Assembly (NCBI GenBank): GCA_963995505.1
Contig: OZ023184.1
Span: forward strand, 12,292,308 to 12,356,307
Reading direction: 5' to 3'
DNA: 64,000 nucleotides
Source of the DNA: Hypericum androsaemum
Taxonomy: Eukaryota > Streptophyta > Magnoliopsida > Malpighiales > Hypericaceae
Shown piece after piece: positions 23,050 through 32,125 of the stretch. The notes below the pieces were generated by a model. That model made no database searches and was not told the origin of the DNA. It was given only the letters and a program-made list of their open reading frames with translations. A program made the position numbers and the translations under genes. Within the stretch, counting starts at the first letter, position 1. The number at the start of each line of letters is the position of its first letter.

Positions 23050-23969
23050 TGATGTACGCAAAATTGATAAGCAATTAAACGCACAATCAAATAGTATAGT
23101 GAGTAAGTAGGGTTTCGAACTGAGGGTTGAACACAAAATTAATGCAAATAATTATGTGAAGCGAGAGAATTAAAAGATTGTAAAGATTGCAGGTAAATAA
23201 ACGAAATCAGAAACGCAAATAAAAGATGAGTTGTAAATCAATGGAGATAAACGAGCACGATACCCTTATGGACTACCCATCTATGTCGAGACTATGGTTT
23301 TTATGACATTCTAACTAGTACCCGGAGTGTTCTAATGCATCTCCCTAACGCTTCCGCTCATTAGGATGACAAAACTAAGCTAGAGTAGTTCATGATTACT
23401 AATCAATGCTTTCGCTCATTAATTAGACCAAGAACTAAGCTAAACTCAATTATGAAGTTAACTCCTAGCGGGTTATCCCTTAGTATCAAGATTCTTCATT
23501 AATACCTTAAGACATGTCAATTGACTCTTCCGTTGATTCTAATGCCTTCCGGTCCATTATTATCAACTAAACATCATAATCTAAGTGATCAATTTAGATT
23601 AAGCATTAAGATCATCAATTGACAACTACTATGAAAGATAATCAAACCATAGCTAACATCGACGAGTAATTACATAATTAGGGCATCGCACTCACAAGAG
23701 AACTACTCGCTAAGCATGTTAACAAAGCACAAAAGATTAACGAAGAACATGATAGTAATTAACATAAAGGTAGAGATAGAGAAAGCTTAGTCGTGTTGAT
23801 CAAGCCTTGCCAATCCTTTCCCCGTGCTAACTGAAATCACCCCTTTATTAAGCTCTAATGGCTGTTCTCAATTCTGCAAGTAGTAACGTCCCTAAACCTC
23901 ATAGGCTATGGCATATATATATCCAAAAGTTTAACTCCCAATTGGGAAAACCTAGAGGTGGTTAAGCTA
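23050..23969 (-). repeat. 5' LTR of the Gypsy element, truncated
   Basis: Starts TGATGTACGC and matches 17216-18135 base for base apart from about 24 substitutions. At 23969 homology ends abruptly (gttaagcta, then tgaaatatc) and the outer part of U3 is missing. The downstream sequence to about 24200 is plain AT-rich DNA. Confidence 0.88.
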
Positions 23970-24523
23970 TGAAATATCAAATTTTATAATTTAATTTCAA
24001 TAGTACAAAATTTTTCTTTTCGAGTTTGGAGTAAATAAACAATCCAACAAAAATATATATAAAATTTTGGCTTCTATTGATCCATCATTCACGACATCTT
24101 CTAAGTTTGTTGTGTAATAACATAATAAATATGTTAAAGTTAACCATAAAATATATTATATATATTATAATAAAGTCTAATTATTGTCTAATTATTATAA
24201 AGTCTAAAATAGGATAAAAATGTTAGGGTATGGTTCGACCCGCAAGATCTAACTATGGATTTATACCTTACCCTCGACCTTAGTTCTAAACTTGGACTCA
24301 TAGCCATACCGTACCCTAGACTCAGTCAAAATCAACATACCCTAGACTCGTAAGATAAGAGTAGAGTCCGACCCTCAGAGTATGGATATTTCTGCCATCC
24401 TAGAAGTGTATATAAGAAACCCAACGCACCGGAAGCCCAAGCGTTGTAGTGGGCATTCCTTTTTAGCTGGTATTTCTAATTTTATTATAAGAGAACTCTT
24501 ATCATATAAATTTTACTTGATTT
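23970..24523. other. AT-rich intergenic sequence
   Basis: No gene seen. A segment at 24230-24400 repeats variants of taccctagactc on a small scale and may be a decayed MITE. Confidence 0.4.
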
Positions 24524-25320
24524 AGGAAAAATAAACTCATAAGTCACTATGGTTTAATATATTGTACTAAAATATTCAGTACTTAGTAAATTGATTTTTA
24601 AATTTTAAAAAATTGAACTCATTAGTTTTTCTGATCAATTTATATCTCAAATTATAATATAAAATTACTAATATACCCTTACCTCATTTTCCTTCTTTAC
24701 TTCCTGTCCAATTCTCTTCTTCCCTTACCTCCAATTATCCTACCACTTCGGTTCGTAACAGCGACACTCCTAATCTCTATATAACACACGCTTCCAATCA
24801 AGAAGGATATCAAGGTCAGAATTAATGGAGAACCCTATTACCAGAATTTCAAGTGAAATACGATTGATTTTTGAAAGCTGGGGAAGAGGAAGCCATGGAT
24901 CCATGGCGAGGAGGAAGGTTGAAGAAGACAGTACAGTGGGCGCTACTTTTAGTGGAACTGTTGGAAAAGAAAAAATCTTTTTTTTTGTGAAACGAAAAGG
25001 AAAAAATCTTATCTATGAAGATCTCACAGCCTCTACATCGATCACGGACACCCACTACCATACTCCGGCTCGGATGTCGACGGTGCTCCACGCTCGGAGG
25101 TTTCTTCTTTCGATGATTTTAGTTTTTTTACAGTGGCGAAGTTTTTATTTTTTTAGTTTAATATGAGATAAGGGTATTTTAGTAATTTCATATTGTAATT
25201 TGAGATTGGACAGAAGGACTAATGAGTTCATTTTTTTTAAGTTTAGGGACCAATTTACTTAGTACTGTACTTCTTAAGTATAATATATTAAATCACAACA
25301 ACTTTGTGAGTTTTTACCCT
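24524..25320. mobile_element. TIR element related to 15174-16216, with unidentified filler
   Basis: The left arm starts aggaaaaataaactcataag, and the right arm is its near-complement ending gtgagtttttaccct. Both arms match the arms of 15174-16216 (Mutator-type family). The internal 24690-25140 is GC-richer and holds opposed frames of 113 and 80 codons without a recognised domain. A perfect TSD is not seen: aaattttat follows the right end and aaattttac lies 7 bp outside the left end. Confidence 0.65.
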
Positions 25321-26101
25321 AAATTTTATCTATTGTATAGGTGATTTCTATGTAATATTACAAGGTTTGAACATTCGAACCAATGTTACTGACCAAGATA
25401 GCTTGAATTTAATCGATGAAGTACTTTTTCCCTAATTTAGAAGTAAAAACATAGAATCACAGGCTCGGAAAATATTGCACATATAGTGGAACATGAGTAT
25501 CTAATATTTGACACGCTGACTCTTAACACCTGAAACACAACGATGAAATGCCTTATGAACTGTGCCAGGCTTAGAAAATAAAACTGAACAGAGACATACG
25601 CGATAAATAGTTATATTTATATTTAGTATCACTTGACAGACTGTTAAAAAAAAGAACAATCTAGTTCCCAACATAGAAGATATAAATATAATAAATCATT
25701 ATTCTCCACTTTCATAAAGAGCTACATATTCAATTATCTTTCTTCCGCGTCTGGATGTGATTAACAAAAATAGGTTTTGATAAAAAAAATGATGCCCGAA
25801 GGGTTTTGGAAATTTGGGAAGTTTTAGAAAAAAATAAAATATCAAAATTACCCATGACCATTGTCAAAATATAAATATTTCAATCTTGCAGTTTAAAACT
25901 ATGTGGATAATCATTCCTACAGATCAATGGATCCGTCCTTCAAAATGAAAAGAGAGAAATTATTGTAGTCATAAACATTCAAATTCTTAACTTATATTTT
26001 ATCACAAAAACGTAAAAATCTTGAAAATGTGTTGGGATTGTCGCTTTTTTAGACCAGCTTTGTTTCAGTTTTTTTCGAAATTTATGTTCTTATTTTCCAC
26101 A
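25321..26101. other. AT-rich intergenic sequence
   Basis: No gene, RNA or repeat recognised. Confidence 0.45.
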
Positions 26102-26110
26102 AATAATTAA

Positions 26111-27316
26111 AAGCAAATTACTCCCTAGTCCTTGGTATTTCATCATCTTCTTTCTCGGATTTCTTCATTTTAAAAACTGATTTTACCGTCTCCGTGTTTG
26201 ATTTTATCAACTCTCGGTCCCTGGATGACGTCATCAACTTTTTTTTCATTTTTATCAAAGAAATGATTATTATACTCCTATAGTCATCTTCTCAGACGAA
26301 TCCAACATTCCAGTCATCTTCTCTGGCAAACTCCGGCGACTGCAGTGAACTTCCCGGCAAACTTTCAGGCAACCACCAGAGCTTGTTAACGACGTCGCCG
26401 CTCCCGCTCCGGCGAACTCTGACGACCCGATCGTCTCCGTTCCTGAAACATTTCAGAGTCGGTGCTCCTCCACTCCTGCTCATCCCTCTCGGTCAGGCCT
26501 CCCTGAGCCGGCGGCCATGCTCTTGACGACGACGGCATCGCCAGCGACGACGGTACCAAAATCAATTAAGGGGTCAACGACGGCGAGCAGGGACAACGCC
26601 AGCGACGACGGTACCAAAATAGAACATCAACGACGGCGGGGATCGAGAAAGGCGACCAAAGAGGCTGTCACGCTGGGGATGAGAGTGTCTTTTGAACATC
26701 CAACACAGGAAATTAAGATGTCGAACGAGGAAGCTCCTCGTCCTCTTCAGGAGTCAAACGCGGAAGCTCTTCTTTTCTCCTAAATCCTCCGTTCGTCGGA
26801 CCCGAGAGCTAGGGTTTTAGTTTGTCCAATTGCAGCGATGGAATTAGACGGTGGGAATCCAAGGTGTACCCCGTCCTCCCTTGTCCACCTCGTTCTCCCT
26901 CGGAGCGGACGGCGGCGGAGACCAGGGAATGAAGAAGATGGAGCTTTAATTTTGATTTTAATTTGGGCAAAATTCAAGATTCTAAGAAGAGAGATGGTCG
27001 TGAGGAAGAAAGGCGGTGGCGGGGAAGGGGCGGGACCCTTTGGAGAAGAGGAGGAAGAGGCAGAGGGCGGAGTTCATCGGATTTGAATTTTTTTTTTTTT
27101 TCGTAAAAGTTCGTCGGAAGGTTGGGTTTACCTGAGAAGAAGACCAGAGGAGTATAATAGTCATTTCTTTGATTAAAAATAAAAAAAACTGTTAACGTGC
27201 GCCAGAGATCCGAGAGTTGATAAAATCAAACACGGGGACGGCAAAATCAATTTTTAAAATGCAGGGACCTGAAGGGAAGGATGACCAAACACCAGGGACT
27301 TGGAGATAATTTGCCC
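26111..27316. mobile_element. 1.2-kb Mutator-type TIR element with GC-rich filler (Pack-MULE candidate), perfect 9-bp TSD
   Basis: The left arm (26111-26300) and right arm (27130-27316) are inverted copies, and both match the MITE at 12943-13329 (for example gatgacgtcatcaac on the left and ttcatttttatcaaagaaatg against its complement on the right). Identical 9-mers aataattaa flank it at 26102-26110 and 27317-27325. The 830 bp between the arms is GC-rich and unrelated to the TIRs. Frames there, 26517-26783 (88 codons) and 26838-27086 (82 codons), resemble low-complexity exon or UTR sequence, and no family was recognised. A 24-bp direct repeat (starting cgccagcgacgacggtacca) lies at 26539 and 26597. 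The element sits about 610 bp past the NF-YA stop codon. Confidence 0.85.
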
Positions 27317-27325
27317 AATAATTAA

Positions 27326-27925
27326 TGAATGTATACCTACAATTGTAGTATGTAATTAGGAGTTTTATATCAGCTTTTGTTAGCAATCCTTTCAAATAAG
27401 AATTTGTTTATTCAACAACTCTCCATCAAATAATTTCACGAATCCAAAAATTTGCCATTTCTTCAAATTTATAGAAATAGTTGAGTACTAAAATTTGCAC
27501 TCCGAGCAAAGCGAGGGCCACATTCCAGTAACGAACAAACCAGTGAAGTATTCCAGGGTGAAACATATGCATGATGATCTTTTAAATATACAATCAATTT
27601 ACCATATTGTTTGAATATCTTTCAATAAAATCTGCAAAAGAGAGAATGTATCTTATAAGAACTATCGAAAAATTTACAAAATTATAAACACTCGCTGTAC
27701 ATATACCATCGTATAATTTTTCCATGCATCAAGTTAATACGTACAAACCGAAGAAAGGATCTATAACTGAAAGCAGATATGCAAAATATGTTGCATTGTA
27801 AACCTTTTCCTATTAAACTATCCTTTCCTGTGGTTCCTCCTTCATATGAAACAACGAAACCGATTCCCTCTATTACGTCACAGGACTTAACGAACTTGGC
27901 AGAAGCTAGACAGACCATCCACTCC
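27326..27925. other. 3' flank of the NF-YA gene
   Basis: AT-rich. A possible polyadenylation signal for the minus strand (AATAAA, plus-strand tttatt at 27407-27412) lies about 515 bp beyond the stop. I looked for a miR169-type target, which many NF-YA 3' UTRs carry, and saw none by eye. Confidence 0.4.
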
Positions 27926-29646
27926 TTAATAAGTGAAGTTCAACAAGGGGCGAGGTCCCGTTTGGCTGGTATCTGCATTTCCCGCTCTGTTATCTGAAAG
28001 AAATCCATATGGTGACATGTGAAACCTGGTAAGTTGCGGGTACCCGTACTTGTTTCCATTGCCATCCGGGTATGCCTGAGGGCGGAACCCGTGCCAAGGG
28101 GAGTCTCGAACGTCGAGTGCTCTATGCGACGATGATGGGTCGTCGTTCTTGGAAAAGTGGAAGAGCATAGCTTCAGTTGTTGATGTACTGGAAGACATTG
28201 TTGAAACTATGTCAGAGGTGGTGGTATTAGTGCTCTTGGCTTTGAGCTTCTTTGTGCTAAGGAAACGGCCTCCACAGCCTCTAGCCCTTCTCATGGCATG
28301 CAAGTGTCGAGATTCATGAAGATAAGGCTGCTGGAAGATGGAAAAGAAGCATTGTGGTTTAACCGAATCGGATGGCTTTCACTTGTCAAAAGTAAGGGTA
28401 ATATATGAAGGAAGTTGCAGAGCAAGGTTTTGACATAAAGCATAATAGAGTTCAAGGTCACCACCATACGTAATCTGGTCCGATACGTCAGATCGTAACC
28501 TGGAGAGCAGAGTAGGTAGCTCTCCGAAATCGTTTTTAAGAACATTGATATGTATGGTCTATTGCAGCAAATGTGATATGTATTTCAATGAAGCCTAAGA
28601 CACTGAGTACCTCTGAGAGAATCAGATGGGCTCTGTTGAGCAATTTCTTTTTCGACATTTATGATTCGCACTTGATCAACCCTCAAGTTTTATCAGAAAC
28701 AGTCTCGAAACGTGAATGTTACCTAACTAATGCAATGACTTTGACTAATTTCACAGATGATCCTGCCCCACGTTCAGAAACATAAAGCATGATTTTGTTA
28801 CCTTCCTATCTTTGATGAGCTTCATTTTCAATTCGGCCTTGGCACGAGACTGTCTCCGCCTCAAGATGCCATGGTACTGCTTAGCATTCACGTAAACAGG
28901 TTCCTCTTCTATTCCCAGGGGCAAAACCGCTCTAGCAGAAGCTGCTCCATTGTAATCAGGATGAACCTACAAGGAACACCGCGAACGGAAGTTCAGTAAT
29001 CAGATTGCATTTGATCTGCAGTTTCATAGGCATCTACACAAACCAAAATTCTTGTTCAATGCAGGAAGAAATGTAAATCCGAAAAGAAAACAGACCATGG
29101 CCAACACTTGACAACCAAAATGATCATATCTGTAATCTAACGAAACAAAATGTTTTGACAGTTTCAGTAACTTTACAGCTCACAGAAGCATCTTCAACTA
29201 ATTGAGCAAGCAGGCATAAAAACCGACAAACGGATTAGAGACGACAAAGACCTCAAAAACTTCTTGTTATCATCTAAATATCATTCTAAATGATCCATGT
29301 GTTCCCGAAATGGAATTAGATACAGAGGATTACAATGGAGTGGCCATGAAGATAGGCAGGACTCGCAACACATTCACCGACTGTAGGAAACAGCATAGAA
29401 ACACCAAGCTGTAGATGCTGAGTCTCTGGTTCAATTTTTGTCTCTGCAAAAGCACATTATTTACTTCCCAGCAAATTTACAGCCTAAAGTAATAAATAAT
29501 GTCATTTTTAAGTCAATTTATGCTTCCCATGCAGATTCATGCAAACGTAATATCAGACAGGAGGAGTTGTTACCTGAATAAGGTGCAGCGATTGTGCTCT
29601 TTGTACCAGCCTCATTCAACCAGCTTGTTTCTGCTAAATTTCTCAT
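27926..29646 (-). CDS. Nuclear transcription factor Y subunit A (NF-YA / HAP2 / CBF-B)
   Basis: Four coding exons join to 249 codons: 29646-29574, 29443-29334, 28966-28802 and 28327-27926. All introns are GT-AG and the phases fit (73+110 nt gives 61 codons; exon 3 is exactly 55). The conserved core spans residues 84-140: [20 protein letters not shown] is the helix that binds the NF-YB/NF-YC histone-fold pair, and [17 protein letters not shown] plus GCGGRF is the part that reads the CCAAT box in DNA. The C-terminal tail is Ser/Thr-rich. The protein acts in the nucleus as the sequence-specific subunit of the NF-Y trimer. The sequence SYPYxDPYYGG, common in front of the core in relatives, is absent: exon 2 ends GHSI and exon 3 begins VHPDYNG. 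The first ATG of the main frame overlaps a tiny upstream ORF. An acceptor-like cag at 29684-29682 suggests a 5'-UTR intron. The frame is intact, so I take it as a functional gene; the paralogue group is not determined. Confidence 0.92.
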
Positions 29647-29654
29647 TTTGGCAT
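29643..29654 (-). promoter_or_regulatory. Four-codon upstream ORF overlapping the NF-YA start
   Basis: On the minus strand ATGCCAAAATGA reads Met-Pro-Lys-stop, and its stop codon shares bases with the NF-YA start (A-TGA/ATG-A at 29646-29643). It is the nearest ATG upstream in the same exon. Such stop-start overlaps can lower or condition translation of the main frame by reinitiation or leaky scanning; that role is inferred. Confidence 0.6.
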
Positions 29655-29684
29655 ATATACCAGGGACTGCTGAGGACAATCCTG

Positions 29685-30104
29685 TTGCACAAACCTTAAT
29701 CGTAAGGTAGAATGAATAATTCTTAATGCACAAACCTTGAAATTGGTTAATGAAAATCAGACTATGGAAATCGGATTCGGGAATATTATCTCAATTGGTG
29801 TTACTTTTTCAGAAAAATAAAGGCCGAGGCTCTAATATGGGTGAAAAACATATAGTACTCAAGTCAAGAGCATCCATGTCGATTAGTGGCGTGTGGTTTC
29901 AAACAAATTGAAAGGGTGGACTACCTTCAGTTTGGAATTAAGGATTTGTGAACCCTCGAGTATTTTCCATAGTATCGAGGCTGTTATGACCTCTAAATGA
30001 CTCCTTCTTAGTCAATAGAACATATACTCTCGACATACTAACGCAGTGCGGGAAAGATGATTCTTGGCCATGCCATTTTCTGATCGAACAAAATCACCGT
30101 CTTC
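29685..30104. other. Upstream of NF-YA: likely intron, 5' UTR or promoter; not resolved
   Basis: AT-rich. The first untranslated exon and promoter of NF-YA should lie here or beyond, but no convincing TATA box or donor was fixed. From about 30105 Copia debris begins, so the upstream region of the gene is short or interrupted. Confidence 0.3.
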
Positions 30105-30530
30105 GATATGGGGGTGATGCCTTAGTTGATGAATCACATTTTAGGAGACTAGGTGAAAAGCTCATGTACTTGACTGTGACTCACCCAGACATTGCTTATG
30201 TTGTTAACATTCTCAGCCAATTTATGGATCATCCTAGCCAAGATCATACGAAATATGTGCATCGAGTGTTACATTATTTAAAAACCACACCTAATCAAGG
30301 TATCCTACTAAATAATTCACAGAATTTGAATCTCGCTATATAGTGTGATGCTGATTGGGTGGTTTTCTGAATGACCACATATATCCGGGCATACCAATAA
30401 GCAACATGTTTTTTTTAGTAAGTAAATTTTTCAGACCAAGAAGCAACAAGTTGTGTCTCGTTTCTCAGCCAAAGCTGAGTATTGTGCTATGGATGTCACT
30501 GGCAGTGAGATATATATTTTCTTGGTGATA
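30105..30530 (+). pseudogene. Ty1-copia pol fragment (end of RT and RNase H), broken
   Basis: Plus-strand translation gives FRRLGEKLMYLTVTHPDIAY, NILSQFMDHPSQDH, VLHYLKTTPNQGILL, a stop, then CDADW, and after a frameshift the SNKLCLVSQPKLSIV remnant of the KKQxxVSRSSAEAEY motif. The order is that of the connection region and RNase H of plant Copia (Retrofit/Ale-like wording). Stops and frameshifts make it dead. It is followed 64 bp later by an LTR in the same orientation, so this is the 3' end of one element. Confidence 0.8.
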
Positions 30531-30593
30531 CACTGGCAGTGAGATATTGTGGTAGGACTAGTTGTTTCAAAATTTGACTTTTTTTTGTTAAGG

Positions 30594-30904
30594 TGTTGGC
30601 TCGAAATTAGGATGCTGAAGGAATTTTGATTCTACAAGGATTTCGACTACTACTTAACTAAGATAAATTCTATAGTTGTATTAGGATTAGTCTATAAATA
30701 GATAGGGCTATTCTAATCATATATGAGCTTTAGGTGTGCTTATATAAGGGAAAATTCATCATTAAGATCTCTCTTCCACATAGACGTATGTAATTTATCA
30801 AACCACGTAAATCTCTTGTGTCAATTGCATTCTTGTTTTCTTGCATTAGAACATAAGTAATTCTTTTGCGCATCCATACCTTTAGCTAGTTTGATTTTCT
30901 AACA
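30594..30904 (+). repeat. 3' LTR of the Copia fragment (311 bp)
   Basis: Starts TGTTGGCTCG and ends GATTTTCTAACA, giving TG...CA termini. Inside it has a TATA-like tctataaatagatagg near 30690 and CT-rich leader-type sequence after it. No second LTR or TSD was found here, so this is not a solo LTR but the end of a truncated element. Confidence 0.6.
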
Positions 30905-30984
30905 AATATGTGTCGGAGCCTATTCGAGGATAATACAGGAGCTCTACTGCATTTCATTAAAGAAAGAAGTTTTGCGATGAACAA

Positions 30985-32125
30985 GGAGAATGGCTAGTTG
31001 TGAGGGTAACCAGTATTATATAAAAGAAAAGTGTGAAAAAGGATCTAGGTCGATGTCTAAGAAGTACAACAAAAGTTGCTTCAAGTACGGAGAAAAATGG
31101 TACATGAAGAGGGATTGTCCAAGACGTACTAGGCATCAGGACATCGAGGGTAAGGATTCAAATTGCAAATATGGTTAAAGATTCAGATGGATCAGATAGT
31201 GACTTGCTTTCTGTCTCATCAAATCCAAAGCATCTTGTTAATTTTTGAATTTTGGATTCGACATCCTCTTTTCACTTAATGTCCAATCAAGATTGGTTCA
31301 ACACTTACATGTTGGTTAGCTTAGGTATGGTGACTATAGGTAATGGATCTACTTGTAGAATTATGTGCATAGTAGACATGTGAATTAAGATGTGAGATGG
31401 TCTAGTGAGAACGTTGTGTGGGGTTAGACATGTTCCAAAGATAGAAATGAACTTGATTTCATTAGGGACCTTGGATTATAACAGGTATAATTACAAGATT
31501 GAAGGTGGACTAATGAAGGTTGAGAAGGATGCTATATTAGTAAATACTGTTGTAGGTGGAGTTACCTTAATATGGTCTGAAAGTATTAACAAAAGCTCAT
31601 GTCATATGAGGTTAGATCATACGAGGGAGCAAAGTTTGCTAGGTTTGATATAAATGGGATGAGTGCAGTTAAAAGAGTTTTTGGAATGAGGATTCACAGA
31701 ATGTCCAATCAGGATTGGTTCGACACTTACATGTTGGTTAGTTTGGGTATGGTGACTATAGGTAATGGGTCTACTTGTAGAATTATGTGCATAGTAGACA
31801 TGTGAATTAAGATGTGAGATGGTCTAGTGAGAACGTTATGTGAGATTGGGCATATTCTAAAGACAGAAATGAACTTGATTTCATTAGGGACCTTAGATTA
31901 TAACAGGTGTAGTTACAAGATTGAAGGTGGACTAATGAAGGATGAGAAGGGTGCTATAATGATAAATACTGTTGTAGGTGGAGTTACCTTAATGTGGTCT
32001 GAAAGTATTAACAAAAACTCCTGTCATATGAGGTTAGATCATACGAAAGAGCGAAGTTTACTAGGTTTGGACATAAATAGATTGAGTGCAGTTAAGAGAG
32101 TTAAGAGGCACATTAAAATTTTTCT
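30985..32125 (+). pseudogene. Ty1-copia gag-protease fragment with internal tandem duplication
   Basis: A degenerate zinc knuckle (CFKYGEKWYMKRDCPRR; one Cys and the His replaced by Tyr) is at about 31080-31130. It is followed by a protease-like segment (LDSTSSFHLMSNQDWFNTY, where the active-site DSG reads DST), then VRTLCGVRHVPKIEMNLISL and a CHMRLDHT remnant of the GAG-pre-integrase HMRLGH motif. Two stops sit in the IVDM*IKM*DG stretch. The part from the NQDWF motif to the HMRLDH motif occurs twice (about 31283 and 31707). The wording is that of Tork-type Copia. It does not continue into integrase. Confidence 0.78.
31283..32110 (+). repeat. Tandem duplication of about 424 bp inside the dead Copia fragment
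   Basis: The segment starting aatcaagattggttc (31283) recurs starting aatcaggattggttc (31707) and the two run parallel for about 400 bp. Both copies share the same stop-bearing text gacatgtgaattaagatgtg, so the duplication happened after the gene was already inactivated. Confidence 0.8.

Larger units (their letters stand above)
17216..23969 (-). mobile_element. Gypsy (Athila/Tat-type) LTR retrotransposon, gag-protease only, 5' LTR truncated
   Basis: The element runs on the minus strand, with the 3' LTR at 17216-18809 and the 5' LTR at 23050-23969. The internal region is only about 4.24 kb. It holds a tRNA-Asp-like PBS, a broken gag, a retropepsin domain, about 1.85 kb of non-coding DNA and a PPT. 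There is no reverse transcriptase, RNase H or integrase. The 920 bp shared by the two LTRs differ at about 24 sites by eye (about 2.6%), with no net indel. The 5' LTR lacks the outer 674 bp, so its U3 promoter is gone and no TSD can be tested. The layout resembles non-autonomous plant TR-GAG elements. Confidence 0.85.

Noticed and set aside
27326..27925. miR169 target site in the NF-YA 3' flank
   Set aside because: Searched by eye for the ccaaggatga-type word on the plus strand and did not find it.
30594..30904. Solo LTR interpretation
   Set aside because: Flanking 5-mers do not match and a pol fragment of the same orientation lies directly upstream.
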